This document shows positions 58,431 through 64,000 of a DNA stretch of 64,000 nucleotides, in pieces; position 1 is the stretch's first letter; every line of letters starts with the position of its first letter. Origin of the DNA: Salvelinus alpinus (lineage: Eukaryota; Chordata; Actinopteri; Salmoniformes; Salmonidae); contig NC_092093.1 in NCBI RefSeq assembly GCF_045679555.1, forward strand, positions 67,477,214 to 67,541,213, given 5' to 3'. The notes under the pieces are model-generated. The model saw only the letters and a list, made by a program, of their open reading frames with translations, searched no databases and was not told where the DNA came from. The position numbers and the translations under genes were made by a program.

Positions 58431-58508
58431 GTATGTGACCCCAGTGGGAATCAAACCCACCACAACTGGTGTTGCTATTGGCATGCTCCTATGAACTGAG
58501 CCACATAC
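58431..58508 (-). repeat. tRNA-like sequence (tRNA-derived repeat)
   Basis: On the minus strand gtatgtg and cacatac form a perfect 7-bp acceptor-like stem. gtggg-tttgatt-cccac is a perfect T arm, and gctc...gagc a D stem. The anticodon stem is only about 3 bp and the bases between acceptor and D stem are missing, so I call it a tRNA-derived repeat, not a functional tRNA gene. Confidence 0.6.
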
Positions 58509-58564
58509 AGGACCACAAGTACAATACAAGTACAATACACAGTTACAATACAGGTAGTAAGTGT

Positions 58565-58736
58565 GTGATTGCCATCCCCATGACCGTACCACCCTCATTC
58601 AGGCCATGGATGATGCATGCAATGATTTCAATTCAGACCTACTGTATGTCAGGCTTGGATTCACCATGCCAAACGGTTTTTCCCCAGGTGCAAGAACAAT
58701 GAGGATATTTACTGTGATTTCGATGAGAACCTATGA
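58565..58736 (+). pseudogene. C-terminal IS630-like transposase remnant
   Basis: Two frames join across one shift: TLIQAMDDACNDFNSDL, then QAWIHHAKRFFPRCKNNEDI and YCDFDENL followed by TGA at 58734-58736. The second segment matches the C-terminal W-I-x-H-A-x-R-F-F-P-R-C signature of fish IS630-like transposases. Confidence 0.7.
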
Positions 58737-59299
58737 CCAAATGCATAAGACAGGCTTGATACAAACTAGAGCCTTCTAAACATTCTGTTTCTTTCATTTC
58801 TTTCATTTGATTACATTGTGAAAGATGTCATCAACGCTCACACCTTTGATCAGATATGGGATAGAAATGATGGAAATGTGATCTTCAGACTTTTTAAAAT
58901 GGGTAGTCTAAGTGTATTACCTAATGTGAAAACAGTGTAATGTACTGTAATTTACACTACTGTAACATACTACATTCAAATGGCAATTTCTAAACATTTA
59001 TCTTATATTTTTTTCTATTGGATTAAATGGTTAATAAAATAACTAAATTGAGAAGATATTATGTTGTGTTTTGGTGATTAAACCACTGTTCTCATTATAT
59101 TTAATGGTACATTTAGATTTTGGATCAATGGTTGTGTGGTGAAAGATGTCTACAAACAAAATGAATGCACAATGAAAGGTTTTGAATGTAAGACTGGCTG
59201 TGTTACATGTGTTACCAATTCGAAGTTTTGTACTAAGAGTTTAGAAAATTCACCACATGCTTGTGAAAATAGTACCACAGCGATACATTTTTTTAATTT

Positions 59300-60245
59300 A
59301 ACAGGTTTAATGGGTATATTTTTTAGATGGAAGGTTACAAAGAGGATCCCTGAGGAGAAATCATGTGATGAGCAAGCCTGGTGGAGAGAGAATGTGGAGG
59401 CTTTCGTACACCTCAGAGCTGCTCGCTCTCGACTTAAAAACACAATCACACCACAGTACGGGGGAGAAAATCATATCATTCAACGGGTCAGGCAAAAGGT
59501 CAACCTGCCTGTTTCAGGGGCCTCGGTTGTGTGCTGCTATCTTTAATTTATAGTGTCCTTTTGCCTGGAGAGTCCCTGACCTCCCCAGAATTTCTGGGAA
59601 ACTCTCAGGAAATGTTTGACCACACCGTTCCATGTGGCCAGTGGTGCAAGGGTGCTAGGGTCCTATTCAATCAATGTTTTGACCTCAATGTCATGCATGT
59701 CACTGGGCCATTTCAGCAGGAGGTGATTCATCATGGTGAGTTATGAAGGTGATTTACAGGAAAAGAAGATTGGGGTATTAGAGTATGGTAATAGAAATCC
59801 AAGGTTGGGCATCTTATCCTGATTTATTAAAGAGAAACAACCTTGTTGACCATAAGCCTATACAGTATGTAAACTAAAAGGAGAGCATGAATGATTGCGT
59901 AATGATAAGAAGATGATTTGCATCCTATACGGCTTGTCATGAGAGGTTCCTTTTAAGAAACAAACCTTTTCAGTTAAAAAATTGTCTTGCCTTAGAAACA
60001 TTTCCCCAGTTTTAGGTACAGAGTGTTACAGTATAATGATACAAGGTGCTTACATTAGTAGAGTGATGCTAATTTGTCTCCGGGTTATGTTCCCTTTCGT
60101 TTATCCTCACTAAGCACTGTTCTTTGTACAATGTCACCACATGTTATTACACTTCCTTGCTGTCACCTACCTGCTGCACTGTTCATTTTTAGGGGGCTGA
60201 GTACTTGCAGAGGAGAGTGTCCTTGGTAGACGCCATAATGATAAT
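59300..60245. other. Unassigned sequence in putative ptprn2 intron
   Basis: An open stretch near 59320-59540 has no conserved motif I know. Otherwise nothing seen. Confidence 0.4.
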
Positions 60246-60246
60246 A

Positions 60247-60360
60247 AAAGGTCCAAAATGTCACCCTATTCACTTTATAGGGCATTACTTTTGACATTAG
60301 CTCTTTGGACCCTGGTCAAAAGTAGTGCACTATTAAGGTAATAGGGTGCCATTTGGGATG
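60247..60360. repeat. Palindromic 'cccaaatggcacc' repeat
   Basis: Left arm diverged ('gtccaaaatgtcaccctatt'); right arm intact ('aatagggtgccatttgggat'). Confidence 0.75.
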
Positions 60361-60636
60361 ATATGATATGAGATACAGTATGTTGTTAACAGCACTCTGT
60401 GGGAGGTGTCTGTACTCACTGCCAGCCTCAAAGCATCCGTTTTGTCCCTGTTGAAATAAGGCACAGCAACCACATGTGAAGGGGCATACTAAATTATACA
60501 TCACTGGAATTAAATACTGTATGGCTGTAATGATTTTGCAGGTGCACATAATCATATAGATTAGAACTGCACAGCAAATTCTTCATTGTTAAAGGCCCAG
60601 TGCAGTCAAACATGTCATTTTCCTGTGTTTTTTATA

Positions 60637-61829
60637 CAGTACCAGTCAAAAGTTTGGACACACCTACTCATTCAAAGGTTGTTCTTTATTTTTACTATTT
60701 TCTACATTGTAGAATAATAGTGAAGACATCAAAACTATGAAATAACACATATGGAATCATGTAGTAACCAAAAAAGTGTTAAACAAATCAAAATCTATTT
60801 TATATTAATAAGTAGCCACCCTTTGCCTTGATGACAGCTTTGCACACTCTATTTGGTAAAAGATCAAATAAGCAAAGAGAAACGGCAGTCCATTATTACT
60901 TTAAGACTTGAAGGTCAGTCATTATGGAAAATTTCAAGAACTTTGAAAGTTTCTTCAAGTGCAGTCACAAAAACCATCAAGCATTATGATGAACCTGGCT
61001 CTCCTGAGGACTGCCACAGGAAAGGAAGACCCAGAGTTACCTCTGCTGCAGAGTATAAATTCATTAGATTTAACTGCACTTCAGATTGCAGACCAAGTAA
61101 ATGCTTCACAGAGTTCAAGTAACAGACACATCTCAACATGAACTGTTGAGAGGAGACTGTGTGAATCAGGCCTTCATGGTCAAATTGCTGCAAAGAAACC
61201 ACTACTAAAGGACACCAATAAGAAAAAGAGACGTGTGTGGGCCAAGAAACACGAGCAATGGACATTAGACCAGTGGAAATCAGTCCTTTGGTCTGATGAG
61301 TCCAAATTCGAGATTTTTGGTTCCAACCTCCGTGTATTTGTGAGACGCAGACTAGGTGAACGGATGATCTCCGCATGTGTGGTTCCCACTGTGACGCATG
61401 GAGGAGGAAGTGTGATGGTGTGGGTGTGCTTTGCTGGTGACACTGTCGGTGAATTATTTAGAATTCAAGACACACTTAACCAGCATGGCTACCACAGCAT
61501 TCTGCAGCAATACGCCATCCTATCTGGTTTGTACTTAGTGAAACAATCATTTGTTTTTCAACAGGACAATAACCCAACACACCTCCAGGCTTTGTAAGGG
61601 CTATTTGACCAAGAAGGAGAGTGATGGAGTGCTGCATCAGATGACCTGGCCTCCACAATCCACCTGACCTCAAACCTCACCTGACCTCAAACCAATTGAG
61701 ATGGTTTGGGATGAGTTGGACCACAGAGTATCTCTTGTTTCATAGGTTTGATGTCTTCACTATTATTCTACAATGTAGAAAATAGTACAAATGAATGAGT
61801 AGGTGTGTCCAAACTTTTGACTGGTACTG
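60637..61829 (+). mobile_element. Tc1/mariner-like element with internal deletions (1193 nt)
   Basis: Perfect-looking ends cagtaccagtcaaaagtttg and its inverse, with TA duplications at 60635-60636 and 61830-61831. Transposase pieces on the + strand: HTH region SIITLRLEGQSLWKISRTLK (60853 on), [20 protein letters not shown] and FVFQQDNNPTHLQAL (61235-61597), then PQS/PDL and PIEMVWDELDHRV after frameshifts. D, D and E are visible. Same family as 6027-7606 and 579-776. Confidence 0.93.
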
Positions 61830-61964
61830 TATATTTCCACACTATAATGCTGTCAAATTTAGAAAATTATGATCATGCCCTTTTAGTGTACGAGCTGTTT
61901 GAGAAGATTGCCTGAAATTTCAGCCTGTTTTGGTGGGATGGAGTTTTGGCCTGCCTTGTGACAA

Positions 61965-62993
61965 CTTCTTCAGGCTAGGGCCTATTTATCTCCATTTTCG
62001 CCTGACTGACGTGCCCAAAGTAAACTGCCTGTTGCTCCGGCCCTGAAGCCAGGATATGCATATAATTGGTACCATTTGGAAGAAAACACTCTGAAGTTTG
62101 TAGAAATGTTAACAATAATGTAGGAGACTATAACACAATAGACATGGTTGGAGAAAATCCAAAGAAAAACCAACTGGAACGTTTTGTTTTTGAGAGAGCC
62201 CATGCTCTTCCATTAGAACGTATAGGGGAAAAAATGTAATCTAGCTCCCAGTATGCAATTCCTATGGCTTCCACTGGATGTCAGTAATCTTTGTTCATGG
62301 TTTCAGGCTTGTTTCTTCCCAAACGAGGAAGAATTATGAGTTTTAGTACTGGGATACAGACTTGGAAATCAGTCTATGCGCGCGCGACGAAGAGGACGCG
62401 TACCTGCTAATATCATTTTCCTATTGAACATGCTTCTTACCGTATGAAATATTATAGTTTAATTACATTTTGGGGTACCTGAGGATTAAATAGAAACGTA
62501 TTTTGACTTGTTTTAACACAGTTTAGTGGTAGCTTTTTGGATTCCTTTCTCTGCATGTTGAACGAGTCGATTACTCAAATCGATGGTGCCAATTAAACAG
62601 ACTTTTGGGATATAAAGAACGATTTTCTCTAATAAAACGACACTACATGTTGTAGCTGGGACCCTTTGGATGACAAATCAGAGGAAGATTTTCAAAAAGT
62701 AAGTGAATATTTAATCACTATTTGTGAATTTATGAAACCTGTGCTGGTGGAATTTTTGGGGGATGTGGGGCGCCGTCCTCAAACAATCGCATGGCATGCT
62801 TTCGCTGTAAAGCCTATTGTAAATCGGACAGTGCAGCTAGATTAACAAGAATTTAAGCTTTTAACCGTTATAAGACACTTGTATGTTCCTAAATGTTTAA
62901 TATCCATAATTCTTATGGTTATTCATTTGAATTGCGTGCCCTCCAGTTTCACCGGAAGTTGTCCCCCTAGCGGGATGCCTAGCCTATCATTTA
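61965..62993. repeat. ~1-kb non-coding salmonid repeat inserted in another repeat
   Basis: Ends are inverted: caggctagggcc at the left and gatgcctagcct at the right. Contains 'gccaggatatgcatataatt' and 'cctccagtttcaccggaagt', recurrent in salmonids. No ORF; a non-autonomous DNA element is the best guess. Confidence 0.6.
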
Positions 62994-63589
62994 TTTGAAT
63001 ACACCAATAAGAAAGAGTTCCAAACCTCTCTGCCAAAAACAGCTAGTTTTCAGTATTCCCCTTCCCCAATTGTAGAGGATTTACCACCCATGGCTGTATT
63101 TGTTTGTGACGGAGACTTGGTTGTTGTATTCATCCAGTTTCAATCCGACTTCACGAATTGAATCTGTCATCATAATTTTTTTTAAAGATTTAACACTATG
63201 GTTGGGAATTGCCTCACGATACAGTATTATCACGATACTTAGGTGCCTATGCGTATTGCCATTTTCACGATTCTATATGTATTGCGATTCGATACTGTGA
63301 TTTTTATCACAATTCTATATTCCAAACGTATTGCTCATGATATGTCTGCTGCAGAGGGAGGAGCGCCATGAGAAAATGAGTTTTGATCCGTCATGGAAAT
63401 GAAAGTGCCAGAAAAAAATTGGCTCCCTATTTAAAAAGAAGACGGAGAACAATGTAGAAAGGAAAAATACTGGCGTTTTGGTGCAGGTATAGCCAACTGT
63501 AGCAAAAATGTCAAAATGTTACAATACGATATATTGTAAAAAATAATATCCCGATGTGTAACTGTATCGATTTTTTCCCCCCATCACTA

Positions 63590-64000
63590 TTTAACACAAT
63601 ACCATACATATTTCATAAGGCCTTATTTTGAGGGCCTAGTTTTACCCTAATAAAGGGCCCTGAGACTCATACACATCACTTTGAACCAAAATCAGCATGC
63701 TCTATTGCAGGTAGATTTTTTGAATTGTTTGTTTCAATATCTATGTTTGTGCATGTACATTGATTTATTGATTAATTACTTAATCTTAAACTACTCAAAT
63801 ATATATTACTAAATGTTGTGAACGAATACATTGTATTAGTTGGATTTATTGCACCCATTGCTGAAATGGTTTTCCAGTTGAGATGCTTTAGGTAGTCTCA
63901 TAGCATAGTCTTACTAACCCTGGCAGTCGTTCTGAATAAAGGTGATTAAAAATTCTAAATGTTGGATATGCTCACACTGACTGGATTCCAATAGGAATTA
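63590..64000. repeat. Dispersed repeat, copy 3 of 3, partly inverted
   Basis: 63605-63720 runs in the sense of 53600 ('cataaggccttattttgagg'). 63880-64000 is the inverse of the same family and ends 'gactggattccaataggaat' at the window edge. Confidence 0.6.

Larger units (their letters stand above)
57995..59270 (+). mobile_element. IS630/Tc1-related DNA transposon remnant B
   Basis: Long imperfect terminal repeats: ttttcacaagtatgtggtac ... tacaaaac at 57995-58020, and inverted ttttcacaagcatgtggtga ... tacaaaac at 59225-59270. Inside, a C-terminal transposase remnant is on the + strand (58565-58736) and a tRNA-derived sequence lies at 58431-58508. Its ends differ from those of remnant A. Confidence 0.65.
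60590..63070 (+). repeat. Salmonid dispersed repeat split by two insertions
   Basis: Pieces 60590-60636 ('aaaggcccagtgcagtcaaa'), 61832-61962 ('gatcatgcccttttagtgta', 'tttggcctgccttgtgac') and 62996-63070 ('accaataagaaagagttcca', 'acagctagttttcagtattc') are consecutive parts of the repeat seen in reverse at 3088-3410. They are separated by a Tc1 (60637-61829) and another repeat (61965-62993). Confidence 0.75.
44479..64000 (+). other. ptprn2: Putative ptprn2 intron 1 (repeat-rich, no host exon seen)
   Basis: I found no exon with conserved coding signal on either strand here. All recognisable coding traces belong to transposons. 44480-46220, 47050-47780 and 49900-51080 are mostly unremarkable AT-rich sequence. 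If exon 1 is wrongly assigned, this whole stretch is intergenic. Confidence 0.5.

Noticed and set aside
58431-58508. Functional tRNA gene
   Set aside because: Anticodon stem too short and bases missing before the D arm; fits a tRNA-derived repeat.
44479-64000. Further ptprn2 exons
   Set aside because: I looked for the Cys-rich N-terminal exon and later conserved exons and found none; only transposon coding traces are present.

Overview
This window is nuclear DNA from a bony fish, almost certainly a salmonid (Salmo, Oncorhynchus or Salvelinus type). Three things point there: vertebrate split genes with GT-AG introns, many Tc1/mariner copies with salmonid-type terminal repeats, and dozens of short interspersed repeats I recognise from salmonid genomes (HpaI-type tRNA SINEs, the palindromic 'cccaaatggcaccctattcc' element, several LTR-like and foldback repeats). 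There is no bacterial or organellar gene, no CRISPR array and no functional RNA gene that I can support.

Three genes lie in tandem on the + strand. (1) esyt2 (extended synaptotagmin 2) enters from the left. I could place 22 coding exons between 2458 and 26776 (754 codons plus stop), covering the SMP lipid-transfer domain and the C2A, C2B and C2C domains. The exons for the N-terminal membrane hairpin lie upstream of the window. (2) ncapg2 (condensin II subunit G2) is complete: 26 coding exons from 29712 to 42737 encode 1138 residues, close to the mammalian length, with an extra 5' UTR intron. (3) At 44397-44478 a signal-peptide exon, under a GC-rich promoter with a perfect CRE, looks like exon 1 of ptprn2 (phogrin/IA-2beta). 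The remaining 19.5 kb would then be its first intron. The order and orientation esyt2 - ncapg2 - ptprn2 match human 7q36.3, which independently supports all three names.

Layout: 1-2457 is an esyt2 intron with a decayed LINE reverse transcriptase and a Tc1 end. 2458-28035 is esyt2 exons and 3' UTR, with introns holding three near-full-length Tc1 elements, a LINE fragment, SINEs and foldback elements. 28036-29440 is a short intergenic spacer. 29441-43680 is ncapg2. 43680-44260 is spacer and promoter. 44397-64000 is ptprn2 exon 1 and putative intron 1, packed with repeats: a LINE ORF1 remnant, two degenerate IS630/Tc1-related DNA transposons, a candidate solo LTR, a fourth Tc1, and composite repeats nested up to three deep.

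The genes work in unrelated processes: ER-plasma membrane contact and lipid transfer (ESYT2), mitotic chromosome assembly (NCAPG2), and dense-core vesicle biology (PTPRN2). Their proximity looks like old synteny rather than a functional cassette. I found no unknown biological system. The points most worth checking are structural: a Tc1 inserted at the exact dyad of a palindrome, an 81-bp intron filled by a Tc1, surviving splice sites in a dead transposase, a (GT)74 tract 20 nt after a splice donor, and a GC-AG intron in ncapg2.
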